A stretch of 64,000 nucleotides of DNA, from NCBI RefSeq assembly GCF_003583985.1, contig NZ_QXML01000004.1:355903-419902 (forward strand), written 5' to 3'. This stretch comes from Algoriphagus lacus (GTDB taxonomy: Bacteria; Bacteroidota; Bacteroidia; Cytophagales; Cyclobacteriaceae). The position numbers and the translations under genes are program-made. The notes beneath the pieces are model-generated. The model was not told the DNA's origin. It saw only the letters and a program-made list of their open reading frames with translations, and did no database searches. This document shows, one piece after another, positions 54,891-63,905 of this stretch; positions within the stretch are counted from its first letter, which is position 1; every line of letters begins with the position of its first letter.

Positions 54891-56438
54891 ATGAAAAATT
54901 TCACATTTTATTCAGTTTGTGCTTCATTTTTACTTGCATTGGGCAGTTGCACACAACAATCAAAATATCCCATCGAAATCCAAACAGCGGGCTTTTCCAA
55001 TATTTCAAAACCATCACAGGATCAAGGTGACGAGCTGGTAGGGGTTTATTTTATGCCTTCTTGGAATACTTCACCTGACCCTGCAGTAGATAGGGACAGT
55101 TTTTGGTCCTGCATCCAAGACCCTGTCAACTGTACCAGCCTTCAAAATACCGGAATCTGGGGTCCGAGAGGTCGAATTTACAATTCCCGCTATCCATACG
55201 AAGGGCCATATTTGGAACGAAAGCCCATTGCCGAACTCAAAGGATTTTACTCCAGAACTGACCCAGAAGTGGCCAAAAAACAGCTCCAATACATGAAAAG
55301 CTACGGGATTGACTTCTTCGCCTATGACTGGTTTTTTGGAAGGCATTATTATTACCACTTGTACTTTGGCCCTCAGTCAAAAATCTATTATCCTCAAGGC
55401 TGGCAAATCGATCCCAACCGGGATGGTCGTGTGGCAGTACCCGGATTGGTCGAATGGGGCGATCAGCTGGAAGTCCTTCTAGCCGAAAATGCCAAGCTTC
55501 CGAAAGAGGAACAAATGAAGTTTGCCATTAACTGGTGTGATGACAGCCACGAGCGCTGGATGCTTTGGCTCAAAGTTGGTTCTCCAGAGGAACTTGCCCG
55601 CAACGCTAATTATGAAGGCGAAAAACCTGATAAAACCCTTTACCTGAAGGTTCATGAGAAAATCACCCAACTCTGGATTGATCAGTATTTCAGTCGGGAA
55701 GATTACCTGAAAGGGGCTGATGGCAGGCCGGTGGTTTACATCTATTTTCCACAGGATGCCGAATCCAGAGCGGCATATTATGGATTGACTTTGAAGGATT
55801 TGCTCGATTTATCTCAGGAAACTGCGATAAAGGCAGGATTGCCGGGAATCAAATTTATCGCCGTGACCGCAGGTCCTATGTTGGAACGAGAACGGATGTA
55901 TGGACTCCCTACCCAATGGAAAGCTAAAAACCCCAACAAACCTTGGGAAGGCGGGACTTACCAGAAGCGACAACTTTTACAGGAATATGTACCCCGACTG
56001 AAAGGAATGGGGTTCGAAGGCATGACAGCTTACGTGTATCACAACTTCTTCGAAAAGGACAATCGCTCCTATGAAGACATGCGTGAAACCTACCGAGGAC
56101 ATTGGAATAAATGGAGTGAGCAGTTTAAAAATGATCCCAATTTTGAATATCAAGTGCCGGTAGCCATGGGTTGGGACATGCGACCCGCCGGAGGCACCTG
56201 GCCTCAACAGACTGGTTTTCCATCCGAACCTTACAAAGACAAGGTGCATAGCGACAAAGCTTCCTTTACGGCAAAGCTGAAAGAAGCTCAGGAGGTCTCC
56301 AGAAAATACAGAAGCAGCAATGGCAACACTGTCATGATCTGCTGCTGGAATGAGTACCTGGAAGGCAACTACATCGAACCGACCGAAGGACATGGATTTA
56401 GCTACCTGGAGGCGATCAAGGAGGTTTTTGGGAATTAG
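54891..56438 (+). CDS. GH99/WbsX-like domain lipoprotein
   Basis: 515 residues. Lipoprotein signal ending LALGSC with lipid-modified Cys20. The mature protein is a TIM-barrel of the glycoside hydrolase family 99-like/WbsX type: VGVYFMPSWNT, VAKKQLQYMKSYGIDFFAYDWFFG, KFAINWCDDSHERW, GRPVVYIYFPQ and the C-terminal WNEYLEGNYIEPTEGHGFSYLEAIKEVFG, close to the WNEWxEGxxLEP pattern of WbsX. This suggests action on mannose- or rhamnose-like glycans, which is an inference. Anchored at the cell surface. Its own promoter lies upstream. Confidence 0.85.
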   Translation: MKNFTFYSVCASFLLALGSCTQQSKYPIEIQTAGFSNISKPSQDQGDELVGVYFMPSWNTSPDPAVDRDSFWSCIQDPVNCTSLQNTGIWGPRGRIYNSRYPYEGPYLERKPIAELKGFYSRTDPEVAKKQLQYMKSYGIDFFAYDWFFGRHYYYHLYFGPQSKIYYPQGWQIDPNRDGRVAVPGLVEWGDQLEVLLAENAKLPKEEQMKFAINWCDDSHERWMLWLKVGSPEELARNANYEGEKPDKTLYLKVHEKITQLWIDQYFSREDYLKGADGRPVVYIYFPQDAESRAAYYGLTLKDLLDLSQETAIKAGLPGIKFIAVTAGPMLERERMYGLPTQWKAKNPNKPWEGGTYQKRQLLQEYVPRLKGMGFEGMTAYVYHNFFEKDNRSYEDMRETYRGHWNKWSEQFKNDPNFEYQVPVAMGWDMRPAGGTWPQQTGFPSEPYKDKVHSDKASFTAKLKEAQEVSRKYRSSNGNTVMICCWNEYLEGNYIEPTEGHGFSYLEAIKEVFGN

Positions 56439-56514
56439 AGGAGAGGTTCTTTTTACGATAGACAGTTAAAAAAAAATTGAGATGCACTTTTAAAATAAAA
56501 TTCGACTGGATCAA

Positions 56515-57711
56515 TCAATCACCCTTTGCTTCCAAAATAAAATCCCGTCTTCCTTTAATAAATAAATAATCGGATGCCAGTTCAATTCGTAGGTTTTCCA
56601 GATTGGCATCTTTGTAAAGATCGGTACTCACATTTTGAATAATTTCTTCCTGTAAATAATACGGGTATAACTCGGAATAGGTAGCTTCAAAAACATCGGC
56701 TAACACCTCATCTGAAAGCGCCAAACAAACATTACGCAAGACCTCCTTATACTTTTCCAGTAAAAAGGGATCAGTCGAGATCTTTTCATCCAAATCATCC
56801 TCTATAGAAAAAAGTAGAGAAGCACTTTCGGAATTAGGTGAGCTTCCCTCGTGAGGACGCGCAGAGAAAATATCATCATAATCCCAAGGAATGATTTTAA
56901 ACCGATTGGTTTCCGAGTCGAAATAGAAAAATACCTCATCTGCATAATCTCCATTTCTGAGCAGGTAGTTGACACCAAGCCAACTCATGTAATTTTCGAG
57001 ATCCATTTTCTCGGAAAGTTTAGTGTACAATTGCTCTCCGGAATCAGTTTGGATCAATTTGTAGATGGATTTAAAAGATTCCAAGTATGATTTAGTGTCC
57101 TCTTTTGAAGTGGATTTGGAGGTTTTTGATGTTTCTATTTTATGCCCATACCCTCTTCGGATTACAATAGGGCTATTTTGCTCCTGAATCGCCCAATCCT
57201 GGGGCCTTTGAACAGCCAGATAAATCCCCTCACTCTTTCCGTTTACCTCTAAATCTGTAAAGGCAAAAAAGAACTCCAATAGCCCGATTTTCTGAAGAAG
57301 ACCAAACGCAAGCCGATTTCTGACATAGTATTTATCCATAGAGAGGCTGAGCAAAATAAAGTGGCTCATCTCTTTTGTAAACTCACGATGTTGAATTTCC
57401 ACAGGTGTCTCCACATCAAAACTCAGACTTTTTCTTGGAAAATTGAGGGTAGATTGACCCCGAGTGTGTACATCTTTAGGCAGAGTTTTCTGTCCATTGA
57501 TAATCAGTTCCAAGGGTTGTAGGACTACTTTTTGGCCATTGATGGATCTGAGTCTTTGGTAATCCCTCTGATCGACATCAAGCTTGATCTGATTTTCTAT
57601 TTTTATCGAGGCATCAGAAAATTCAAGATTCCTGGAACCCAAATTTTCTTGAGCCACTGATTGGGCAGACCAAATGCAAAACAGGATAAATACAGCTTGA
57701 TTTTTTTTCAT
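56515..57711 (-). CDS. CotH-family protein kinase-like protein
   Basis: 398 residues. Signal peptide KKNQAVFILFCIWSAQSVAQ. CotH fold: HTRGQSTLNFPRKSLSFDVE near residue 83, FTDLEVNGKSEGIYLAVQ, GDYADEVFFYFDSETNRFKIIPWDYDDIFS with the metal-binding Asp residues, and a C-terminal helical region. CotH of Bacillus is a secreted protein kinase, and the family is frequent in Bacteroidota. The exported location suggests phosphorylation or processing of a secreted protein, such as its neighbour at 57857. Same strand as that gene. Confidence 0.85.
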   Translation of the reverse strand: MKKNQAVFILFCIWSAQSVAQENLGSRNLEFSDASIKIENQIKLDVDQRDYQRLRSINGQKVVLQPLELIINGQKTLPKDVHTRGQSTLNFPRKSLSFDVETPVEIQHREFTKEMSHFILLSLSMDKYYVRNRLAFGLLQKIGLLEFFFAFTDLEVNGKSEGIYLAVQRPQDWAIQEQNSPIVIRRGYGHKIETSKTSKSTSKEDTKSYLESFKSIYKLIQTDSGEQLYTKLSEKMDLENYMSWLGVNYLLRNGDYADEVFFYFDSETNRFKIIPWDYDDIFSARPHEGSSPNSESASLLFSIEDDLDEKISTDPFLLEKYKEVLRNVCLALSDEVLADVFEATYSELYPYYLQEEIIQNVSTDLYKDANLENLRIELASDYLFIKGRRDFILEAKGD

Positions 57712-57800
57712 TTCAAAAGTATATCAATCTACTTCCGCTCTTACTGATTACCACTTCACAGCTAAGATACAGTCAAACTTAAATCTCGAACTATTCAAAG

Positions 57801-57836
57801 AAAAAATCCCGCTTCGAAATGAAGCGGGATTTTTTC
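57801..57836. terminator. Terminator at the end of the HYR-protein gene
   Basis: 15-bp stem AAAAAATCCCGCTTC / GAAGCGGGATTTTTT with a 5-nt loop. It sits 21 bp beyond the minus-strand stop of the HYR gene and carries T tracts on both strands. Confidence 0.9.
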
Positions 57837-57856
57837 TTTATAAATGAACTCAGCGA

Positions 57857-60800
57857 TTATCTTTTGATCAGTCGCTTGGTCATTACCATGTCTCCCATTT
57901 TCACCTGAACGGTGTAGTAGCCAGGTGCCAATCCATCCAGGTTGAAGGTCTGGGTAAAGCTTCCTTCTCTGATCGCTTCATTTTCCACTACCAATCGGCC
58001 AACCGCATCATAAATTCTGATTGCTACGGCAGCCTCTCTGTCCAGATCCACCATGACGTTGGTTTCACTTTGTGCAGGGTTTGGATACAGCAAGAATTCA
58101 CCCGGTTTCAATTCTCTGCTCAAATTGATTTCCTTGCTGATGGTCTGACCTGCTCGGTCCGTGCTGAATACAGTTACTCTCAACTGTGCCGGAACAGTGG
58201 ATCCTTTCCAGATCAGCTTGTCACCCTCCAGGATCAGATCGGAATTTTCACCGATTTGGTAGGTATGAATATTATCCACCGGATCGATAGTTCTCAGGTA
58301 TCCAAGGACTTCACCTGCTCTTAGGTTACCACTTAGGTTACTGTTTTCCAGTGTGATGTCCAGAGCTTTTGGCTTATCCTGAACCAGAACCTGGATTGAA
58401 ATCGGCTCATCCAATGCGAAGAACTCGTTTTCTGCCACATCTGCTTTCAGCTCGTAGAAGCCTGGAGTCAACTGATCGTAATCACTTGCATCCAAGGTCA
58501 TGGCCAGTTTTCTGCTTTCAAACCAAGTTAGGCTCATCTGATCCACTTGCTTCTTAATGGTTTCCACTGGAGTATTCCATGGTACGGTGATCAGTTCGGT
58601 GCTGACACGCTTGTTGCCCTTCGTGGCTGGCTTATGGATTACAATGGATCCACCTCCCAACAGAGTTGTTGCTTCTGCATTTTCGGCCAAACTGTACTCA
58701 TTGTCATAAATGACATCACTTGAGGAGTTATTAGCCCAAACTCTGATTCTAAACTTGTCCAGCTCTCCTCTCAGGTCGCCGTCAATTACAGTTACCATGA
58801 ATTTATGGGAACCTAATCCATTGACAGTACCCACACCTCGGTAGGTAGCTTTTGCCCCTGAAATGACTAGAGACATGCTTTCATGAGATGTGCTCTTGAA
58901 GTGGAAATCTCCTTCCTTAAACTGGAAGTTGGTGTTTCCTTCCACTTGATCCACCAGATTTTTACCGGTTTTGTATTTGGCTACAAATCCAAAGTTTGCT
59001 CTACCCTCAGCAATTGGATTTGTTCTCAAATCCCCTGGCTTGGAGTAAATCCAACCACCACCGGTCACAAATCCACCATTAGGATCATAGACGGTTACAA
59101 ATTCAAATTGCTGGCTGACCTTCAAACCACAGTGATCCTCAACCTCCAGTATGATCGTGAAAACCCCAGCTGGTAGGTTAGTAAAGGTATAAGCTGTGGA
59201 GGTTCCAGTAGCAGAAATAGTAGCAGTTTGAGTTACGATGTTTCCATCAAAAGCAGTCCATTTAGCGGATTTAATATTCTCATCCACGAAGGTTGCGCTG
59301 ACATTAACAGCTGTACCAATTGCTTGAGGAATTATTGGAGCTGTGATTACCAGATTCGAAGGAGCGTTATTGGTCACCGTCACATCAAAGCTTGCGGTTT
59401 GCACATTTCCATGAATATCCTCTGCAGTGTAAGTCACAGTGGTCGTTCCAACCGGGAACAGACTTCCCGGTGCATGACTGGTTGTGAAGGTTTTGACCTC
59501 ACAGTTGTCTTTTGCTGTTGGTGCAGTCCAAGTTACAATAGCTCCGCACTTATCTGCATCACTGCTTACGCTGATATTTGCAGGCATTCCCTCAATCATC
59601 GGATCTTCGGTGTCATTCACTGTTACCGTGAAGCTTGCTGAATACTCATTACCGGATGCATCGGTCGCAGTATAAGTCACCGTGGTCTCTCCAACTAGGA
59701 ATACCGAACCGCTTGCAGGACCTGCAGTTTGTCTAATTGTACTTCCGGAACAGTTATCGCTTGAAGTTGGAGCTGTCCAGCTTACCAAAGCTCCACAGAC
59801 GCCCTTGTCATTGGATACTACAATGTTTGATGGAAGACCAATAACAGATGGTTTCTCAATATCCTTGACAATCACATCCTGTGTCGCCTGGCTCTCATTG
59901 CCTGACTTATCCGTGGCTATCCAAGTGATTGTGGTCTTGCCTACCGGGAACGGTGCAGTTAAACTGGTCTCCCCGTCAGATCGGGTAATCTTAAATCCAG
60001 TCGCTACCTCACCACAAAGATCTGTCACTACCGGGTTCGGTACAGATACCACCGCCTGGCAAACTCCCGCATCCTGATCTACTACAATCGAATTCAGGGT
60101 CTCGAAGATCGGCCCTTCGGTATCCTTGACAATCACATCCTGTGTCGCCTGGCTCTCATTGCCTGACTTATCCGTGGCTATCCAAGTGATTGTGGTCTTG
60201 CCTACCGGGAACGGTGCAGTTAAACTGGTCTCCCCGTCAGATCGGGTAATCTTAAATCCAGTCGCTACCTCACCACAAAGATCTGTCACTACCGGGTTCG
60301 GTACAGATACCACCGCCTGGCAAACTCCCGCATCCTGATCTACTACAATCGAATTCAGGGTCTCGAAGATCGGCCCTTCGGTATCCTTGACAATCACATC
60401 CTGTGTCGCCTGGCTCTCATTGCCTGACTTATCCGTGGCTATCCAAGTGATTGTGGTCTTGCCTACCGGGAACGGTGCAGTTAAACTGGTCTCCCCGTCA
60501 GATCGGGTAATCTTAAATCCAGTCGCTACCTCACCACAAAGATCTGTCACTACCGGGTTCGGTACAGATACCACTGCCTGGCAAACTCCCGCAGCCTGAT
60601 CAACCACAATCGTGGTCAAGGCCGGGAACACCGGACCTTCAGCATCCAACACAATTACATTGAAAGAGCTCTCAGTTACGTTTCCAGCAGCATCAACTGC
60701 CTTGTATTTTATCTGGGTTGATCCAATTGGGAAAAAGTCACCACTCTCAAAAGATCCCAACAATTCCAGAGAACCTGGATTGGCATCAGTTACTGTAGGT

Positions 60801-61636
60801 GTGGTCCATGTTACCGTAGCACCGCAAACACCGGGTGTATTATTGACCCGAATCTCTTGAGGCACATTATTAATTACCGGGTTGGTATTGTCTACAATTA
60901 CTGTTTTGTAGGTTGAGGCAGGAGATGTGGTCTCATTTATATTTTGGCCATTCTGAACACCTGCAACAATAAAATAAGTCCCATCTGGAACAAAATTACC
61001 TGAATTAGGTGCTTGATTTGATTTCCCATCCCAATTCAGATTAGTGGTTGAACCACCAGAGAGTGCAAAAGATGGATACTGATATATTAAAGTTCCACCT
61101 ATTGTTGATTGCCTAACTCTCACAATGAAATTCGGAATGTTTCCTGGGCCGCCAACTGCTCCGTTATTAAAAGCAGTAATCGTAGTAACATCTTTTACCC
61201 CCGCACTGGAAGCTTGATTTGGTGAAAAAGGAGTCGGAGAGGCCGCACTAATTTCAGCTCTACCATCCGTAAACACCGTTGTAGCAATTAATCCGGAAGT
61301 TTGTCCTGTGGCGGTAAGCGTAAAGGTCACCCCCAAGTGGTTTTCCTTGACCAAAAACTGACTGTTGGTAAAGTTGCCCGAGGCATCTGCCGTAGCTGTC
61401 AGGTCATGGGAAAGCAAACAAGTCGCCGGTTTGGGTTCCTCGTCAAAATGAAGGACGATCGTTTCTCCGGGTTGCCATCCCGATCCGGAAATGGTCACAT
61501 ATTCCCCTGGAGCGTAGTCCAGCTTATCGGTTGTGACAGTCGCCTGCCCCATGGCATTCAGGCTTAGCATCGCCAAACCCATCGTCAAAACCAGGAAAAT
61601 CATCCTGGAAAGTCTGAGTAAAATTTTATTTTCCAT
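57857..61636 (-). CDS. Large HYR-repeat protein with T9SS sorting domain
   Basis: 1259 residues. Signal peptide (SRMIFLVLTMGLAMLSLNAMG). An Ig-like N-terminal domain (about 32-130) includes CLLSHDLT. From about 265 to 760 six HYR-like modules follow; modules 2-4 (about 346-592) are nearly identical 87-residue repeats with VCQAVVSVPNPVVTDLCGEVATGF and WIATDKSGNESQATQDV. A beta-rich middle has GGGWIYSKPGDLR. The C-terminus is a type A sorting domain, LLYPNPAQSETNV...GLAPGYYTVQVKMGDMVMTKRLIKR, so export is through T9SS with surface attachment or release. Likely an adhesin or matrix protein; binding partner unknown. Confidence 0.93.
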   Translation of the reverse strand: MENKILLRLSRMIFLVLTMGLAMLSLNAMGQATVTTDKLDYAPGEYVTISGSGWQPGETIVLHFDEEPKPATCLLSHDLTATADASGNFTNSQFLVKENHLGVTFTLTATGQTSGLIATTVFTDGRAEISAASPTPFSPNQASSAGVKDVTTITAFNNGAVGGPGNIPNFIVRVRQSTIGGTLIYQYPSFALSGGSTTNLNWDGKSNQAPNSGNFVPDGTYFIVAGVQNGQNINETTSPASTYKTVIVDNTNPVINNVPQEIRVNNTPGVCGATVTWTTPTVTDANPGSLELLGSFESGDFFPIGSTQIKYKAVDAAGNVTESSFNVIVLDAEGPVFPALTTIVVDQAAGVCQAVVSVPNPVVTDLCGEVATGFKITRSDGETSLTAPFPVGKTTITWIATDKSGNESQATQDVIVKDTEGPIFETLNSIVVDQDAGVCQAVVSVPNPVVTDLCGEVATGFKITRSDGETSLTAPFPVGKTTITWIATDKSGNESQATQDVIVKDTEGPIFETLNSIVVDQDAGVCQAVVSVPNPVVTDLCGEVATGFKITRSDGETSLTAPFPVGKTTITWIATDKSGNESQATQDVIVKDIEKPSVIGLPSNIVVSNDKGVCGALVSWTAPTSSDNCSGSTIRQTAGPASGSVFLVGETTVTYTATDASGNEYSASFTVTVNDTEDPMIEGMPANISVSSDADKCGAIVTWTAPTAKDNCEVKTFTTSHAPGSLFPVGTTTVTYTAEDIHGNVQTASFDVTVTNNAPSNLVITAPIIPQAIGTAVNVSATFVDENIKSAKWTAFDGNIVTQTATISATGTSTAYTFTNLPAGVFTIILEVEDHCGLKVSQQFEFVTVYDPNGGFVTGGGWIYSKPGDLRTNPIAEGRANFGFVAKYKTGKNLVDQVEGNTNFQFKEGDFHFKSTSHESMSLVISGAKATYRGVGTVNGLGSHKFMVTVIDGDLRGELDKFRIRVWANNSSSDVIYDNEYSLAENAEATTLLGGGSIVIHKPATKGNKRVSTELITVPWNTPVETIKKQVDQMSLTWFESRKLAMTLDASDYDQLTPGFYELKADVAENEFFALDEPISIQVLVQDKPKALDITLENSNLSGNLRAGEVLGYLRTIDPVDNIHTYQIGENSDLILEGDKLIWKGSTVPAQLRVTVFSTDRAGQTISKEINLSRELKPGEFLLYPNPAQSETNVMVDLDREAAVAIRIYDAVGRLVVENEAIREGSFTQTFNLDGLAPGYYTVQVKMGDMVMTKRLIKR
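59861..60121 (-). repeat. 261-bp tandem repeat, unit 1
   Basis: First of three head-to-tail 261-bp units in the HYR gene; begins ATCCTTGACAATCACATCCT on the plus strand. Encodes an 87-residue HYR module. Confidence 0.95.
60122..60382 (-). repeat. 261-bp tandem repeat, unit 2
   Basis: Second unit, read by eye as identical to unit 1 over the whole module, including synonymous positions. Confidence 0.95.
60383..60600 (-). repeat. 261-bp tandem repeat, unit 3 (diverges at end)
   Basis: Third unit, identical apart from about two substitutions until 60600; the last 43 bp of the 261-bp period differ (TTIVVDQAAG rather than NSIVVDQDAG on the protein). Confidence 0.93.
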
Positions 61637-62007
61637 AGATCAAAAGTTTCATTGCCAAAAGCCCCCCACGAATTCCAAAAAGCTCAACTTTTAAAAAGGC
61701 CTGCAAATCAGACAATTCGGGAGGCATCAAAGATTAAAAATGGTTTTCAATTTTAAAAGCAAATTTTTTCTTTTTATCCAATTTTTTTGCTCTTTAAATA
61801 CACTTTTTTGCTTTTTACTGAATAATCCGTATCTGAAACGAAATAAAATGTAGTCCCAAAAAGAGACCGGAAAATCAATTCATTACACCGAAAACTCTTG
61901 ACTAAATAATCAATACTAAATTTTGAATATTCATAAATTCCTGATTACTATACTTCTACAGTTTTTTACTGTTTTAAATTATTTTTTCACTAAACCTCAT
62001 TTTTACT
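61637..62007. other. AT-rich divergent intergenic region
   Basis: 371 bp between the divergent HYR-protein gene and the 159-residue gene. Very AT-rich with T and A tracts at 61740-61820 and 61945-62000. No open frame, RNA gene or clear hairpin, and no exact TAnnTTTG match that I trust. Confidence 0.65.
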
Positions 62008-62487
62008 ATGGAAAACAGAGTTTCCTACACGATCCCGGCAGAGGATCTAAAGCAAATCAAGGAAGCGATCGCAGTGTTACAGACGAAACTGGATCCGAAT
62101 TTACTCTCACTTACCATTCAGGGGCGCAAGGACCTGAACAAGATGGGAGAGGCATCCAGACCTTTCGTCGGTAAGGTCATGGAGTACATTGAAACCAACC
62201 CGGAATTCAAATCCCCCTACAACAAGCCGGAGGAGATGAACAAGGACTGGACCCTTATCAACCAACTGGGGCCAATCTACAACGTGCTGAATCAGACCGT
62301 ATCCAATCTGGACGATACGCTGATGGAGGCAGGGGCAGAATTACTGGATCAGGCCAACAAGTACTATGGATCGGTGCAGATCGCGGCCAAGGACGGGATG
62401 GCCAATTCAAAGAAGGTGTATGAAGGCCTCGCGGTACGCTATGAAAAGCGGGCCAAGCGAAGAGGCGGAGATCCCGCAGGAGTATAA
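62008..62487 (+). CDS. Uncharacterised 159-residue helical protein
   Basis: No signal peptide or membrane segment. Mostly helical with an acidic N-terminal half (IPAEDLKQIKEAIAVLQTKLDPNLLSLT) and a basic C-terminus (YEKRAKRRGGDPAGV). Sections such as MGEASRPFVGKVMEYIETNPEF and LDDTLMEAGAELLDQANKYYGSVQIAAKDGM look amphipathic. I think this matches a conserved Bacteroidota hypothetical family but cannot name it. A terminator follows 19 bp after the stop. GC content is higher than its AT-rich surroundings. Confidence 0.75.
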   Translation: MENRVSYTIPAEDLKQIKEAIAVLQTKLDPNLLSLTIQGRKDLNKMGEASRPFVGKVMEYIETNPEFKSPYNKPEEMNKDWTLINQLGPIYNVLNQTVSNLDDTLMEAGAELLDQANKYYGSVQIAAKDGMANSKKVYEGLAVRYEKRAKRRGGDPAGV

Positions 62488-62506
62488 AGTTGCCGAGTCA
62501 CCTGTG

Positions 62507-62538
62507 AGCCCTGAGCGAAAGTTCAGGGCTTTTTTTTT
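62507..62538 (+). terminator. Terminator after the 159-residue gene
   Basis: Stem AGCCCTGA / TCAGGGCT with an 8-nt loop and a T8 tail, 19 bp after the stop codon. Confidence 0.9.
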
Positions 62539-62990
62539 GTTTGGATAGTAGAAACCCTGGATTAGGTCTTTGAACGAATCGGGTGAGTCTTTGATGGGTT
62601 AATTAATATGTTCAACACATTAATTTGAGTATTTGAGTCCTTGATTAAGGTGTTTGATAGGCTAGATTGAGGCTTGGAGACATTAAGTAAGGTGTTGGAC
62701 AGGCAAGGTTGAGCCTTCACCTGTCAGATGAAAGTGATTACTCCTCAAGTTAAGGTCTTGAATTGCTGAAATTGGGTGTTTGGAATATGGAATAATCTCA
62801 ACTTCCAAGCGGAATCCAAAAAATGGAAGGAAACTGACCCGGTACGGGTCGGATATCGATAGAAAGCCAAGATAAAGCCCTTGATGCGACCCCGATAGGG
62901 GTCGAATTGAGGATGCTGTGTATTTAGTTCTACCCATCTGTCATCCCGCTGGGATGAAGGATGGAAATGGTAAAGGGAGGGTTGAACTTG

Positions 62991-63062
62991 CGGGTAATGG
63001 AATTACTCCCGACTACTGTATGGGATCCGAAAAATATAAAAGCGGAGTTGCAAACTCCGCTT
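62991..63062 (+). repeat. Structured repeat, copy A
   Basis: GGAATTAC-type lead, CCCGAC...GGGATCC, A-rich spacer and then the hairpin AAGCGGAGTT-GCA-AACTCCGCTT (63040-63062). Same order of elements as copy B. Confidence 0.8.
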
Positions 63063-63220
63063 AGGCAAGCGCTTAATCTAAACTCAGACGGGGAGTGCAA
63101 CAGTCAAGCTTGAGACTTAAAGACACTAAGGAAAGTGTTCAACCGATTAATTTGAGTCCTTGAGACATTTTTTAAGATGTCGGACAGACAGTTGAACTTA
63201 TGGAACCCAAGATAGGCATC

Positions 63221-63292
63221 GGGAGGAATTACATCCCGACAGCCGTACGGGATCCAGAAAATAGAAGGGTGTAATTACAAATTACACCCAGC
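63221..63292 (+). repeat. Structured repeat, copy B
   Basis: GGAATTAC lead, ATCCCGACAGCCGTACGGGAT hairpin, A-rich spacer and then GGGTGTAATT-ACA-AATTACACCC (63267-63289). The last stem has the same length and loop size as copy A but different bases on both sides. Confidence 0.8.
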
Positions 63293-63343
63293 CATCAAAG
63301 AACTTCAAAGCTAAAAGGCTATAGACTATGCCGAGGTGGGATT

Positions 63344-63820
63344 TTAATTAACCTGATTATTGATAGAAGTTAATATCTCCTCAATTTGCTCCCGATAAGA
63401 TGGAATATTAGACGTATCACCTTTATTTATCAATTCAAACCTCAATAATCCAATTAATTTTCTAAGATTTTTTTCTTCCAAAGACGAACCAAGATGCGTA
63501 TTTAGCCTTGCCATTGAGTATAGAATAGGCTTTTCATCTAAAATATAGTAATTAGGATTCCTTTCAATCAAATACAAATTTAAAATCAAATCAGTAATAG
63601 CTGACTGAAAATTTTCTTGCTTTTTCAATTGAAATTGGGAATCCAAAGATCTTTTCATTGTTTCAATTGTAGCATTGCTCTGTTCTTTCGCCGCATTTAA
63701 TGTGGATTTCCCTTGTATCCTGGCTGCTAAATAAACCACAAAACCTGTTATCAGGGAAGCTAAGAAGGGTCCCCATGCAGTTATTACTTGGGTTACTTGG
63801 CTGGAATCTTGGAGGTTCAT
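63344..63820 (-). CDS. Uncharacterised single-pass membrane protein with coiled coil
   Basis: 158 residues. Short N-terminus, one transmembrane segment (ITAWGPFLASLITGFVVYLAARI, about 13-35), then a helical region (AAKEQSNATIETMKRSLDSQFQLKKQENFQSAI) likely to form a coiled coil, and a helical C-terminal domain. The layout recalls small membrane-anchored proteins found beside mobile or defence loci, but no motif proves that. It is more AT-rich (many ATT and AAT codons) than the rest of the window and lies between two related repeat copies, which suggests recent insertion. Confidence 0.72.
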   Translation of the reverse strand: MNLQDSSQVTQVITAWGPFLASLITGFVVYLAARIQGKSTLNAAKEQSNATIETMKRSLDSQFQLKKQENFQSAITDLILNLYLIERNPNYYILDEKPILYSMARLNTHLGSSLEEKNLRKLIGLLRFELINKGDTSNIPSYREQIEEILTSINNQVN

Positions 63821-63905
63821 ACCTGTATTTTTTTTTTGGATGTTTTAACTGAAAAGTTTAAACTGTTGCAATTTGGACTTAGATAAATTTTCTGCTCCTA
63901 AATGG

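Larger units (their letters stand above)
62539..63343. other. Hairpin-dense, repeat-filled non-coding island
   Basis: About 800 bp without a believable gene. It holds at least five short hairpins: GACCCG-GTA-CGGGTC (62836-62850), CGACCCC-GATA-GGGGTCG (62887-62904), TCATCCC-GCT-GGGATGA (62941-62957), and two 10-bp ones at 63040 and 63267. It also has diverged direct repeats: the stretch at 62673-62713 resembles 63159-63197, and ATTAATTTGAGT occurs at both 62619 and 63147. The pattern resembles the REP-type repeats of Bacteroidota. The only long frame over it (minus strand, 62683-62937) is read from the repeats. Confidence 0.75.

Noticed and set aside
57714..57721. Minus-strand TACTTTTG just before the CotH start
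   Set aside because: Only 2 bp from the ATG with no -33 partner; it would imply a leaderless mRNA, so I did not list it as a promoter.
59861..60600. Regular repeats that could suggest a CRISPR array
   Set aside because: The period is 261 bp, without spacers, in frame within one protein gene.
62683..62937. Minus-strand frame of 84 codons in the repeat island
   Set aside because: It is read through hairpins and repeats (GACCCC-GATA-GGGGTC and others), with no protein-like motif.
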